A DNA stretch of 64,000 nucleotides from Variovorax ginsengisoli (GCF_030811835.1 NZ_JAUSRO010000009.1:1-64000); one strand, 5' to 3'; counted from the stretch's first letter, positions 53,130 through 62,047 are shown. Notes: generated from the letters alone by a model not told the origin. Program-made: numbers and translations.

Positions 53130-53403
53130 AAAAAAGGAGATTTGTAATTAAATTTTTACAAATGGTAACGACATATTACCTAGCACTTTCATACTAAAAT
53201 TTTTAGCGCAAAATAACCCGCCAACTACCGCATTTGGGGGGGGTGGCAGAGATTTGTTCCATGAGTTGATGACGCCGTTGGGTAAGCGGGTTGCAATGAC
53301 GCGCATCACCGCATCTCAAACAAGATCGGGGCTCACCCTCACGATCTCGTCTTAAAGGTGAATGCAGATCACGCGGCCACAGCGTCCGAAGCCGCTGGTC
53401 GAC
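53130..53403. other. gene-free stretch
   Basis: AT-rich at first, then a G8 run (about 53235-53242) and GC-normal sequence. Nothing recognisable. Confidence 0.5.
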
Positions 53404-53928
53404 TCAGCGCACGAGGCTTCCCAATTTGCGCACGGCCCGAGCCAAGTTGGAACGCACCACAAGCCTGTGGAAGGGGCCAATCACGAAGAGATAGAAGTGT
53501 CCGAAGCTGTTGTTGCAGTGGACGACCGTCGTTGCGACAAGCTCGCGTCCCTTTCCGTTGGCCAAAGCTCGCACAAGAACCGAGGCCTTGAAGTTGAGAT
53601 GCCGGTCGTTTTCCCCCAGGACGAGCTCATTTTCAGACCTCGACAGGACAGGGAAGAAATCGATGTGCGCTTTGCCGCTCGTCTGCATTTCGGCGCGGAG
53701 CGTATCCGACGACTTGACCCCAAAGGGCGCCACCAGTACGTCGCGGAACTTCAGCAGCAAACGAAACCACCAGGACGGGTCACCAAAGACCGCTTGCGCC
53801 AACAACTCAATCGTCAACTGGGTGCCAGTCGGCAGGGGCACCGCGAAAGCATCGGCGAAATGAGAGCTCTCGAACAGTCCGGCGACGCGGCTTTCCAAGG
53901 GCAATTCAACGGCTCGGACGACTCGCAT
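53404..53928 (-). CDS. DUF2867 protein
   Basis: A 174-residue protein of the DUF2867 family. The family blocks are present: [60 protein letters not shown] and [20 protein letters not shown] followed by [14 protein letters not shown]. The family is found alone or fused to NAD-binding domains; function unknown, perhaps small-molecule binding. No operon partner is visible. Confidence 0.85.
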   Translation of the reverse strand: MRVVRAVELPLESRVAGLFESSHFADAFAVPLPTGTQLTIELLAQAVFGDPSWWFRLLLKFRDVLVAPFGVKSSDTLRAEMQTSGKAHIDFFPVLSRSENELVLGENDRHLNFKASVLVRALANGKGRELVATTVVHCNNSFGHFYLFVIGPFHRLVVRSNLARAVRKLGSLVR

Positions 53929-54021
53929 GAAAGCATATTACCTGCTGGCCTCGCCCCATGCTGGGACGGTATGGCCACTGCGGCAACGCGCGGTTGACCG
54001 CGTTGCCCGGCAACGCTGCCA

Positions 54022-54250
54022 CTATTCCTTGAAGTGGACGCCCTGGACGATCTTCTGGTTGCGTGCGTACTCGGCCTGCGCAAAACGCCCCAAGTCTTCG
54101 GCCGAACCGTTGCCTCGCAGCCTACCTTGATCCTGCAGCTTGGCGCGGACTGCAGGCGCGAAGATGCCGCTTCGCTGCTTGAGCAGTTCCATCGCCAAAT
54201 GCAGCACCGTTCCGACGCCCGAGGTCGCGTAGCTGTTCTTGCCGGGAGAC
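54022..54250 (-). pseudogene. TctC/Bug-family protein, internally deleted fragment
   Basis: The frame gives KNSYATSGVGTVLHLAMELL and KQRSGI, which belongs to the middle of a Bug protein, and then directly PAVRAKLQDQGRLRGNGSAE with FAQAEYARNQKIVQGVHFKE, the C-terminal end. The roughly 130 residues that should lie between are missing without loss of frame, and the N-terminal half is absent. Clearly a dead remnant. Confidence 0.75.
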
Positions 54251-54790
54251 GCCTTGCGCCAAGCCGGTCTTCCCACGCTGGCCGCGTGAGGTGGCGCTGG
54301 AAGAATGCAAGTACATCCGCATTGAATTCCGTGTGCAAAGCAACGCGAAGCCGGAGTTGTTGCGACAAATTTCAGGCGTCGTGCTTGCCATGGCTGGGGC
54401 ATGGCGCGAGAAACGCGAAATTCGTGGGTCTCGCACGGGTGTCGAAGGCAACTCGCTGCGACGGATTTCCTCGCGCAATGGAATCGTCGATCCAGAGGGG
54501 CAGAGACCCTTGCGCAGCGTCCAGTTCGGAATGGCGCCAACGGCCGCCAAGAAAGTGGGCCCCGGAGTGGCTGATCGCCGCAACGACGATCAAAGGCTGG
54601 TTGACGTTCAAGACGTTGCTGACGAGCGGCGACTGACGGGTCGTGCAAGTGGCGCATCCAGGGTTGGCAGCCCAACCGTTCCCCCGCGGCCTTGCGCGTG
54701 AATCCGCATCGACGCCTCCATTGGCGACATTCCCTCTGGAACGACGCGATCACATTCAAGGGCGGATCGCCTCGCGGCGGCACCTGCGCG
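54251..54790. other. unassigned degenerate sequence
   Basis: Scattered open frames (such as LNVNQPLIVVAAISHSGAHF at about 54540-54615 on the minus strand) look like gene debris, but I cannot name the source. No intact gene. Confidence 0.4.
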
Positions 54791-55006
54791 CTATTTCGCC
54801 TTCTCGGCGTCTTGCGCGGCGTCTGCGTTGGTCGAGCTGCGGCTGCCCTTGAGGTACATCTCCACATCCGCTGCCTTGTCGCCGACCTTGGCGATGGCCT
54901 GAGACAGCTGTTCATCGGTGACATCGAATTCGCGCGTCCAGCGCGTGACCTGCGCCGCATCGCTCTCGTCGATACGGGGAATGGTTGAATTGCTGGGGTT
55001 CGTCAT
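54791..55006 (-). CDS. DUF3606 protein
   Basis: A 71-residue protein with the DUF3606 pattern: RIDESDAAQVTRWTREFDVT, DEQLSQAIAKVGDKAADVEM, YLKG. These small helical proteins are common in Burkholderiales and rhizobia, often several per genome, function unknown. A second member lies at 61608-61805. It is 37 bp upstream (in the leftward sense downstream) of the dehydrogenase gene and on the same strand. Confidence 0.88.
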   Translation of the reverse strand: MTNPSNSTIPRIDESDAAQVTRWTREFDVTDEQLSQAIAKVGDKAADVEMYLKGSRSSTNADAAQDAEKAK

Positions 55007-55043
55007 GCGTTCTCCTGTCGCTGATGGGTTGAAAGAGTTCGGT

Positions 55044-56264
55044 TCAGAGCGGCAACGTGCGATCCGCTTCCAGGGCGACAGGCGCCACGGGCGGCGGTCT
55101 GGAAGGCGTCAACACGACCTTGCGACAGGCCTCCTCGGCCTTCTCGAAGATGTCGTAGCCGCGCGCAGCGTCTTCCAGCGCCATGTGGTGCGTGATGATC
55201 ACCTCGGGCTTGAGGTCGCCCGCCTGAATGTGTTTGAGCAGCTTGGGCATGTGCTGCTGCGCATGCGTCTGGCCCATCTTGAAGGTCAGTCCCTTCTCAA
55301 AGGCGTCGCCGAACAGAAAGCCGTGGATGAAGCCCGCGTACACGCCGGGCACGCTCACCACGCCGCCGCGCCGCGTGGCCGCAATGGCCTGGCGCAGCGC
55401 CTTGCCGCTGGACCCTTCGAGCTTCAGATCGGTCAGGACTGTCTCCAACGTGCTGCCCTTGGCTTCGAAGCCCACCGCGTCGATGGAGGCATCGACGCCC
55501 CGGAAATCGGTGCGCTCGATGATGGCGCCGGCCGGGTCGTCGATGTCCTTGAAGTTGATCGGCTCCACGCCGTAGGTCGCCTGAGCGAAATCCAGGCGAT
55601 AGGCGTGCTCGTCGACCATGAAGATGCGCTCTGCACCCAGCAGTCGGGCTGAAGCCGCGGCCATCAGACCCACCGGCCCCGCGCCGAAGATGGCCACCGT
55701 CGAGCCCGGCCCCACCTCGCCGTTCACGGCAGCTTGGTAGCCCGTGGGCAGGATGTCCGACAGGAACAGCACCTGCTCGTCGGCCAGCCCCGGCGGAATC
55801 ACGAGCGGGCCCACGTTCGCCTTGGGTACGCGCACGAACTCGGCCTGTCCTCCGGGATAGCCGCCATACAGATGCGAGTAGCCGAAGAGTCCCGCGCCGG
55901 AACGCACGTTTTTCTTGTTCATGATGGCGCCGCGCCCCGGGTTGGTGGTCTCGCAGGCGGCGAACAAGGTCTTGTTGCAAAAGAAGCACTGGCCGCAGGC
56001 AATCGTGAAAGGCACGACCACACGGTCGCCCTTCTTGAGCCGAGTCACGCCCTTGCCGGTCTCCTCCACGATGCCCATGAATTCGTGGCCCAGAATGTCG
56101 CCGGACTCCATGTCCGGAATCTTGCCGCGGAAGATGTGCAGGTCCGAGCCGCAGATGGCCGTGGCGGTCACGCGCAGCAGCACATCGTCTTCCTGCTGCA
56201 GCACGGGATCAGGCACGGTCTCGACGCTGACGTTCCTGGAAGACTGGTAGGTAAGGGCTTTCAT
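55044..56264 (-). CDS. zinc-dependent alcohol/formaldehyde dehydrogenase (FdhA-like)
   Basis: A 406-residue medium-chain dehydrogenase. Catalytic zinc ligands Cys38 and His60-Glu61 ([14 protein letters not shown]); structural zinc cysteines 90, 93, 96 and 104 ([15 protein letters not shown]). Rossmann motif [14 protein letters not shown]. The long insert with [20 protein letters not shown] is typical of the glutathione-independent formaldehyde dehydrogenase group. It oxidises formaldehyde or another aldehyde/alcohol with NAD. Beside a flavin monooxygenase that could release an aldehyde, it may complete the oxidation. Confidence 0.92.
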   Translation of the reverse strand: MKALTYQSSRNVSVETVPDPVLQQEDDVLLRVTATAICGSDLHIFRGKIPDMESGDILGHEFMGIVEETGKGVTRLKKGDRVVVPFTIACGQCFFCNKTLFAACETTNPGRGAIMNKKNVRSGAGLFGYSHLYGGYPGGQAEFVRVPKANVGPLVIPPGLADEQVLFLSDILPTGYQAAVNGEVGPGSTVAIFGAGPVGLMAAASARLLGAERIFMVDEHAYRLDFAQATYGVEPINFKDIDDPAGAIIERTDFRGVDASIDAVGFEAKGSTLETVLTDLKLEGSSGKALRQAIAATRRGGVVSVPGVYAGFIHGFLFGDAFEKGLTFKMGQTHAQQHMPKLLKHIQAGDLKPEVIITHHMALEDAARGYDIFEKAEEACRKVVLTPSRPPPVAPVALEADRTLPL

Positions 56265-56345
56265 GGTGCAACGTGCTTGGGGTGTGAGCAGGCGAAGAAA
56301 GGCAACTTAGGTCGCGCGCCCCACTGTCGTTGTAGGAGCACAAGC

Positions 56346-56400
56346 CCTTGGCGTGCGCGCCCTGGCCGTCGGGCCGACGCCCGATGATGTCGCGCACCCA
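56346..56400. repeat. mosaic of two short repeats shared with 39-kb region
   Basis: 56348-56372 is identical (25 bp) to 39050-39074 at the edge of the relaxase relic, and 56366-56398 is identical (33 bp) to 39796-39828 inside the LacI gene. The two pieces overlap in a 7-bp CCGTCGG word. Seen directly by comparison. Confidence 0.85.
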
Positions 56401-56412
56401 CGCGCGTGTCCT

Positions 56413-56913
56413 CTACAGAGCGCCGAGGCGCTGGAACTGCTGATCGAGGTAGACCAGGGGGTGACACCCGGCCTCCCCCACTCGCACGGCCCGAACCTCG
56501 CCCAGGAAAATCGTGTGCGTGTTGTAGGGAATCCGCTGGACGATCGCGCAGTCGAAGGCGACCACGGCCGACTTCAGCACGGGCGACCCCGTGGCCGCGC
56601 TGTCCCACTCGCCCGCCAGGAATCGCTCATGGCGACGGGAGGGATCGCTGAAGGACCGGGCGAGATCATGGTCGTCGATCGCCAGGACGTTGACGGCCAG
56701 GATCCCGGCGGCGTCGATGGTGTCGTGGGCCGACGCGCTCCGGTTGACGCAGACGAGCAAGGTGGGAGGGTCTGCGATCACCGAGCTCACCGCCGTGGCG
56801 ATCAAGCCAGCGCGTTGGTCGCCGAGACGGCTCGTGACGATCGACACGCCGGCAGCCAAACGGCGCATCCCCGCTTTGTAGGCGTTCGAAACCTGTAGTT
56901 CTGCTGTGCTCAT
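56413..56913 (-). CDS. flavin reductase, two-component monooxygenase partner
   Basis: A 166-residue flavin reductase-domain protein (NtaB/HpaC type). Visible: YKAGMRRLAAGVSIVTSRLG, GLIATAVSSVIADPPTLLVC, VNRSASAHDTI, FAVNVLA-like ILAVNVLAIDD and the C-terminal HPLVYLDQQFQRLG. It makes reduced FMN for the monooxygenase encoded 16 bp upstream. ATG 56913 gives the normal family length. Confidence 0.92.
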   Translation of the reverse strand: MSTAELQVSNAYKAGMRRLAAGVSIVTSRLGDQRAGLIATAVSSVIADPPTLLVCVNRSASAHDTIDAAGILAVNVLAIDDHDLARSFSDPSRRHERFLAGEWDSAATGSPVLKSAVVAFDCAIVQRIPYNTHTIFLGEVRAVRVGEAGCHPLVYLDQQFQRLGAL

Positions 56914-56929
56914 GGGTCGTCCGCAACGC

Positions 56930-58372
56930 TCAGGCTGCTGCCTTTTCCTTTTGCTTGTCCTTCTCCCAGCGGACACTGGTGCCGCCGGCGGTCTTCTCTG
57001 CCGCTGCGTGCCCCTTGAAGGCGCCGCGGTAAGCCGCTGCTGCATGGCGATCCGGCAGGCGCCCGCCCGATTCAGGGAACATCTTCTGGCGAAGCGACCC
57101 GGGCGCGTATTCGCGCTGCGCCAGCCCTCGCTCCTGCAGGACCGGAATCACGTGTTCGATGAAGTCGCGGTACGAGCCCGGGAAGAACTGCGCGATCATG
57201 TTGACGCCATCGATCCCGGCGTCTTGCCACTTCTCGAGTTCGTCGGCAATGCTCTCGGGCGTGCCGACCATGCGGCCGCTGTACGACAGCGCTTTCACCA
57301 GATCGGACACCTTGGCCTTCTTGCCGTTGTGCGAGTCCTCGTACATCCGCGCATAGCCCTGCACGCCGGACATGTTCGACTGCTCCAGCGTCATGTCGGG
57401 ATCCATGCCGCCGAGGTCGATGCCCATGTCGCGGCTGATGTGCGCGGCCATGCCGTCGTAGCTGACCCACTTGTCGATCTCTTCGGACTTGCGCCAGGCC
57501 TCTTCCATCGTGCTGCCGACCACGAAGGAAAAGCCCTGGATGAACTTGATGTCATCGGCCCTGCGACCCACCGACACGGCAAGCTCGCGTTGCTCGGCGA
57601 TCGCCTTGCGTGCGCCTTCGATCGTCGGGTAGAGAACGAAGGTGCCTTCGGCGTGCTTCGCCGCAAATTCGCGTCCGACCTTCGACGAGCCGGCCTGGTA
57701 CAGAACGGGTACGCGCTGCGCCGACGGCGAACACATGTGCGGCCCCAGCACGCGGTAGCGCTCGCTGTTGTGATAGATGCGGTGGATCTTGTCGGCATCG
57801 GCATAGACGCCGTTCTTCCGGTCGGCGAGCACCGCGCCTTCGTCCCAGGAGCCCTCCCACAGCTTGTAGACGACGTGCATGTACTCCTCGGCCCAGCGAT
57901 AGCGCTCGTCGTGTTCGACGATCTGGTCGAAGCCAAAGTTCTGCGCCGCGTTGTGCGTGGCGCTCGTCACGATGTTCCAGCCGATGCGGCCCTTGCTCAG
58001 GTGATCGAGCGTCGAGATCCGTCGCGCGAAGCTGAACGGATGCTCCGACATGATGGAGCTGGTGAAGGTCAGCCCGAGATTTTCCGTGACGCCGATGAGC
58101 GCAGCGCACAACGCACCGGTGTCGTTGCACGGGATCTGCATCCCTTCCTTGATGTAGGTGTCCCACGACCCGTTGTAGGCAGGGTCGATGCCCAGCACAT
58201 CGGCGAGGAACAGCGCATCGAACTTGCCTTTCTCGAGCAGCATGGCCAGTTCTTTCCAGGTGTCCAGACTGTCGAAGTTCATCTGGGTCGTGTCGGGGTG
58301 GCGCCACGTGCCGTGATAGATGTGGGACACGACGTTCATCGAGAAGCAATTGAAGATCAGACGTTGACGCAT
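56930..58372 (-). CDS. LLM-class flavin-dependent monooxygenase (NtaA/SnaA/DmoA family)
   Basis: A 480-residue luciferase-like monooxygenase. Family blocks: DTWKELAMLLEKGKFDALFL, ADVLGIDPAYNGS, SIMSEHPFSFARRISTLDHL, SKGRIGWNIVTSATHNAAQN and VPVLYQAGSSKVGREFAAKH. Uses reduced FMN and oxygen to cleave C-N or C-S bonds in compounds such as nitrilotriacetate, EDTA, dimethyl sulfide or dibenzothiophene sulfone. Substrate here unknown. With the reductase gene 16 bp downstream it makes a complete two-component system; the AraC gene precedes it. Confidence 0.93.
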   Translation of the reverse strand: MRQRLIFNCFSMNVVSHIYHGTWRHPDTTQMNFDSLDTWKELAMLLEKGKFDALFLADVLGIDPAYNGSWDTYIKEGMQIPCNDTGALCAALIGVTENLGLTFTSSIMSEHPFSFARRISTLDHLSKGRIGWNIVTSATHNAAQNFGFDQIVEHDERYRWAEEYMHVVYKLWEGSWDEGAVLADRKNGVYADADKIHRIYHNSERYRVLGPHMCSPSAQRVPVLYQAGSSKVGREFAAKHAEGTFVLYPTIEGARKAIAEQRELAVSVGRRADDIKFIQGFSFVVGSTMEEAWRKSEEIDKWVSYDGMAAHISRDMGIDLGGMDPDMTLEQSNMSGVQGYARMYEDSHNGKKAKVSDLVKALSYSGRMVGTPESIADELEKWQDAGIDGVNMIAQFFPGSYRDFIEHVIPVLQERGLAQREYAPGSLRQKMFPESGGRLPDRHAAAAYRGAFKGHAAAEKTAGGTSVRWEKDKQKEKAAA

Positions 58373-58647
58373 GGTGTGCCTTTCAGGGAAGTGAGACGAG
58401 ATGGAAGGGAGTGGCGTTTGGAGCGTCCAGTCTAGGAATGCGGGACATTCCGGTCTCGTCTTCAGGCGCACGACTTTTGTTCTCTGCGGGAACGGTGGCG
58501 AGAAGGGAGGCAAGCCGGCGCAGCGAGCGCGGCCCCGCGATGGGGCAAGCGCGAAGACAGTGCGTGGCCAGCATGGCGAGCGCCCACGGCCGCGCTCGAC
58601 TCACTGAGCTGCCGACCCTGCGGACCGGCATCCGGCAGACTCAACGA
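58373..58647. promoter_or_regulatory. promoter region of monooxygenase operon
   Basis: A 275-bp gap between AraC and the monooxygenase gene, both leftward. Large enough for an AraC-activated promoter; no clear inverted site was found. Confidence 0.35.
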
Positions 58648-59598
58648 TCAGCCGATGGCGCAGAGGCGAAACTCTCGCGGGCTGTGACCGAACCGCGCGC
58701 GGAAGGTCCGGCTGAAATGGGACAGGTCGTTGAAACCCCAGCGGTAGGCGATCTGCGAGATCGAGCCTGTCGCGCCGCTCTGGCGCAGGTCCTTGGCGCA
58801 ATGCTCCAGGCGACTCTCGAGCAGGATTCGGCCGAAGGATCGGCCGCCCTCTTCCAGGATCTTGTGGAGATACCGCGGTGAGATATGGAAGTGTTGCGCG
58901 ACCTTGGCGGGCGACAAGGTCGCGTCCGCGGCGTTCAGTTCAATGTGCTTGGCCAAGGTCACGCAGAAGTTGCGCTTCACGTTCTGCTGACCGGACTCCT
59001 GCGCCGCGGCCGTGCCGCCGAGCGAGAGCGCGACCAGGTCGATCAGGCTCTCGCCGAGCTTCGCGGCGGCCGCTTCCGGAAACACGGAAGCACGTTGAGC
59101 GATCGACTTGAGGAAGTCGATCGCGATCGTCCCCAGCCCGCCATCGTCATGGACCCGCTGCGCCGTCTTCTGTTCAGGGTCCTGCAGGAGCGGGCGCAGC
59201 AGATGGTGCGGGATCCGAAAGGAATACTGCTCCCAGTCATCGCTGCAGTAATCGTTCAGGTAGGGTTGCGTCGAATCGACGAGAGAGAACTCGCCGGGCT
59301 GCAGCAGCACGGAGCGCCCACCTTGGTTCATCCGGCACTGCCCTCGCACCTGCAGGTTCAGGAAGTAGACCTCGACCGGCATCTTCCGGATCTCGGCCGC
59401 ACCGCGATAGATCTCCTGACGCGATGACGCGATGGTCGTCACATTGATGGTCGACAGCAGATGCGCGGACACCCGACCACCGAAGTTGTGGTCGTCTGCG
59501 GTACGAGGATCAAGCGCTACATAGGCTTGGCACAGGACGTCGCGCCAGTAGCTGAACTTGTCCTTTTCGGCCAGATGGTCAGTGGTCCAGGTTTGCAT
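58648..59598 (-). CDS. AraC-family transcriptional activator
   Basis: A 316-residue regulator with an N-terminal AraC_binding_2 (XylS/FeaR-like) part (FSYWRDVLCQAYVALDPRTA, VYFLNLQVRGQCRMNQGGRS) and a C-terminal double HTH (LSPAKVAQHFHISPRYLHKI, GSISQIAYRWGFNDLSHFSR, FRARFGHSPREFR). FeaR/XylS relatives activate aromatic or amine catabolism. Immediately upstream of the monooxygenase-reductase pair on the same strand, so its likely activator. Confidence 0.93.
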   Translation of the reverse strand: MQTWTTDHLAEKDKFSYWRDVLCQAYVALDPRTADDHNFGGRVSAHLLSTINVTTIASSRQEIYRGAAEIRKMPVEVYFLNLQVRGQCRMNQGGRSVLLQPGEFSLVDSTQPYLNDYCSDDWEQYSFRIPHHLLRPLLQDPEQKTAQRVHDDGGLGTIAIDFLKSIAQRASVFPEAAAAKLGESLIDLVALSLGGTAAAQESGQQNVKRNFCVTLAKHIELNAADATLSPAKVAQHFHISPRYLHKILEEGGRSFGRILLESRLEHCAKDLRQSGATGSISQIAYRWGFNDLSHFSRTFRARFGHSPREFRLCAIG

Positions 59599-59667
59599 GA
59601 TGACGGCCCCGGGACTTTCCGGGTCGCGTCACCAATGCAATATGTATGCCGCCATTGCAAGCGGGTT

Positions 59668-60258
59668 TCAACCCGCAAGAGCCTGCCTGAGCGCAAGGCC
59701 CGCAAGCTGCGCGGTGGCCAGCAGGCGGTCCAGGCCTTGTCCGTGGCGGGCGCTGGCCGAGAGCCCGGCCATGGTGGTGCCGACGAAATCCGCCAGCCGA
59801 TCCGCTTGCTGCGGGTACTGCTCGGCGATGCGGCGGCGAATCACGTCCTGTGCAGCAACATGGAAACCGCAGGCCGCGTCACGCGCCTGGGGGTCATTGC
59901 AGCGTGTGCCCTCGAGCACCAGACAACCCGTCGCAGTGGCGTCAGCGGCATAGCAACGCGCAGCCTGCGTCAAGACCTCCGCAAGCGACTCTGCGAGTGG
60001 CCGATCGGCACCCAGGATCTCCAAAAGCGGAATGGCGCCGGTCTCGGCATAACGATCGAGGATTCGCGCATACAGGCCGGCCTTGCTGCCGAACGCCGCA
60101 TAAAAGCTGGGTGGATTGATGCCGAGCGCTTTGGTGAGGTCCGCAACGCTGACCGCGTCGTAACCGCGCTCGTGGAAGAGGCGCTGAGCGGTCGCGACCG
60201 CTTCGTCCGGGTCGAATCCGCGGGGCCGGCCGCGGGTGCGCAAAATATCTGTAGCCAT
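59668..60258 (-). CDS. TetR-family regulator
   Basis: A 196-residue repressor. N-terminal HTH GRPRGFDPDEAVATAQRLFH, YDAVSVADLTKALGINPPSF, YAAFGSKAGLY; C-terminal TetR_C part with TATGCLVLEGTRCNDPQARD, a pattern seen in regulators next to SDR genes. Divergent from the SDR gene across 71 bp holding a symmetric site; almost certainly its repressor, released by a small molecule the SDR acts on. Confidence 0.93.
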   Translation of the reverse strand: MATDILRTRGRPRGFDPDEAVATAQRLFHERGYDAVSVADLTKALGINPPSFYAAFGSKAGLYARILDRYAETGAIPLLEILGADRPLAESLAEVLTQAARCYAADATATGCLVLEGTRCNDPQARDAACGFHVAAQDVIRRRIAEQYPQQADRLADFVGTTMAGLSASARHGQGLDRLLATAQLAGLALRQALAG

Positions 60259-60329
60259 GATTACAAAACTCTTGACAACGGACAGACTGAATTATGTATC
60301 ATTCACTACATTAATATGAAGGAGTGATC
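60259..60329. promoter_or_regulatory. divergent TetR-SDR promoter and operator
   Basis: TTGACA (60272-60277) and ATGTAT about 16 bp on form a good sigma-70 promoter for the SDR gene. ATTATGTA (60291-60298) and TACATTAAT (60307-60315) form an imperfect inverted repeat over the -10 region, well placed for TetR binding. AGGAG precedes the SDR start. Confidence 0.6.
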
Positions 60330-61043
60330 ATGAAAGCGTTCAAGGACAAGTCGGTTTTAGTGATCGGCGGTAGCCGGGGAATCGGGGCAGCCATCGTAAG
60401 GCGCTTCGTGGCGGACGGCGCCCAGGTGGCGTTCACCTACGCTGGCTCGCCGGAAGCGGCAAAGCGCCTGGCCAGCGAGACGGGCAGCACCGCATTCTCG
60501 ACGGACAGTGCCGATCGGGACGCTGTCATCGCCCGGGTCCGCGACAGCGGCCCCCTGGACGTGCTGGTCGTGAATTCCGGCGTCGCCCTCTTCGGCGATG
60601 CCCTGGACCAGGACCCCGACGCGGTCGATCGTCTGTTTCGCATCAACGTCCATGCGCCGTACCACGCCTCGGTGGAGGCGGCCCGGCAGATGCCGACAGG
60701 AGGCAGGATCATCGTGATCGGATCGGTCAACGGTGACCGCATGCCCATCCCCGGCATGGCGTCCTATGCGCTGAGCAAATCCGCGCTGCAAGGAATGGCG
60801 CGAGGCCTCGCGCGGGATTTCGGGCCGCGCGGTATCACGATCAACATCGTGCAGCCGGGGCCCATCGATACCGATGCGAATCCGGAGAACGGGCCCATGA
60901 AGGACCTGATGCACAGTTTCATGGCCATCAAGCGCCATGGCCGTGCCGAAGAGGTGGCGGGAATGGTGGCTTGGCTGGCCGGTTCGGAAGCCAGCTTCGT
61001 CACCGGCGCCATGCACACGATCGACGGCGCTTTCGGAGCCTGA
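60330..61043 (+). CDS. short-chain dehydrogenase/reductase
   Basis: A 237-residue classical SDR. Cofactor motif VIGGSRGIGAAI (11-22), VVNSGVALFGDAL region, catalytic Ser in VIGSVNGDR and the Tyr-x3-Lys pair in YALSKSALQG; C-terminal PGPIDTDANPENG. ATG 60330 is chosen for its AGGAG site; GTG 60324 is possible. Reduces or oxidises an unknown carbonyl/alcohol. TetR-SDR pairs of this form are common and often respond to electrophiles. Confidence 0.93.
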   Translation: MKAFKDKSVLVIGGSRGIGAAIVRRFVADGAQVAFTYAGSPEAAKRLASETGSTAFSTDSADRDAVIARVRDSGPLDVLVVNSGVALFGDALDQDPDAVDRLFRINVHAPYHASVEAARQMPTGGRIIVIGSVNGDRMPIPGMASYALSKSALQGMARGLARDFGPRGITINIVQPGPIDTDANPENGPMKDLMHSFMAIKRHGRAEEVAGMVAWLAGSEASFVTGAMHTIDGAFGA

Positions 61044-61080
61044 GGCCTGCGCCACCCGCAGGAGCAGGACTGCGTGGAAA

Positions 61081-61446
61081 TCAGCGCCCTTCTTGCTTGG
61101 ACCGAAAAGACTCGCTGCGTGCGCACGGACGGGTCAACATCCCGCCCCCTCTGTAGGCCCGCCACAGCCCGAAAGGCACCAGAAGCGCACCAGCGAACCG
61201 GGTCGCAGGCGTGCCCAAGCGCCAGGCCATCCAGGCGCCCAGTGCTGCAATGGCAAGCCCACCCAGCAGGTTCAGAACGCTGCCGGTGCGCCACTGCAAC
61301 GTCAGAAGTGCCAGGACCCCCTCCAGGATCCGATCGGCGATCTTCAGTCCCAGCAAATCCGCCAGCATGTAGAGCCCGAGCAGCAACAGCGGGCCGACGG
61401 CCACCGCCATCAACAAGATCGCAAGCACGGAGATCAGGCTGTCCAT
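61081..61446 (-). CDS. membrane protein of unknown function
   Basis: A 121-residue protein with about three spans (LISVLAILLMAVAVGPLLLL, LLGGLAIAALGAWMAWRLG, RFAGALLVPFGLWRAYRG) and a basic C-terminal tail. No family recognised. Convergent with the SDR gene. Confidence 0.65.
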   Translation of the reverse strand: MDSLISVLAILLMAVAVGPLLLLGLYMLADLLGLKIADRILEGVLALLTLQWRTGSVLNLLGGLAIAALGAWMAWRLGTPATRFAGALLVPFGLWRAYRGGGMLTRPCARSESFRSKQEGR

Positions 61447-61607
61447 CGGCGCAGCTTACTCGCCGCAGCGCCGGACCGTTCCCGGGCTTTGTCCACGCAC
61501 GCCGGTTATTCCGGATGCGTCACGTCCTTCACTCCCACGCTCCGTTCTCTGGTGGATCGGCGAGGGAAAGCTGCCACGCTGGGTGCTTCTCCATGAAAAG
61601 GTATGCC

Positions 61608-61805
61608 ATGACCGATGATTTGAAGAACGCCGGACCGCAGGACAGGAGCCGGGTGAACATCAACGAAGCGCACGAGGTCGCCTACTGGACCGCCAAGTGG
61701 GGAGTGACGGAAGCGGAACTTCGCTCGGCGGTGGCCGACGTGGGCGTCTCTGCAGAAAAGATCGGCATTCATCTGGGCGCTCCGCCCGCAGAGGCACGTC
61801 CATGA
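61608..61805 (+). CDS. DUF3606 protein
   Basis: A 65-residue DUF3606 member (RVNINEAHEVAYWTAKWGVT, EAELRSAVADVGVSAEKIGI). ATG 61608 is preceded by AAAAGG at the right distance; the ATG 15 bp earlier is weaker. Paralogue of the protein encoded at 54791-55006, sharing the pattern of a D/N-E-x(3)-V-x(2)-W start and a V-G-x(3)-x-x-I/V end. Overlaps the next gene by 4 bp. Confidence 0.88.
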   Translation: MTDDLKNAGPQDRSRVNINEAHEVAYWTAKWGVTEAELRSAVADVGVSAEKIGIHLGAPPAEARP

Positions 61806-62047
61806 CCTCTACCGACCGCCCCTTCCTCTACCACGGTTGCACATTCACCTGCAGCGCAGTCCAGACCGCAACCAACCTTTTCACCCCCCATGTCCGTTAC
61901 GAGCATGGCCTGCCGGGGCTCGAGCAGATGGCCCTGCCTGTGGATACCGCGCCCTACCTTTCCGCTGACGAGGCCCTTCGCCATGCTGAACAACAGGCGG
62001 TACGGTGGGTGCACGACCGCACAGGCGACGGCCAGGGCAGGTTCTGA
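61802..62047 (+). CDS. hypothetical protein coupled to DUF3606
   Basis: An 81-residue protein starting at the ATGA overlap with the DUF3606 gene. FLYHGCTFTCSAVQTATNLF, LSADEALRHAEQQAVRWVHD: one domain of mixed beta and helix, no recognised family. The tight overlap suggests that the two small proteins are made together, perhaps in one complex or response. Confidence 0.65.
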   Translation: MTSTDRPFLYHGCTFTCSAVQTATNLFTPHVRYEHGLPGLEQMALPVDTAPYLSADEALRHAEQQAVRWVHDRTGDGQGRF

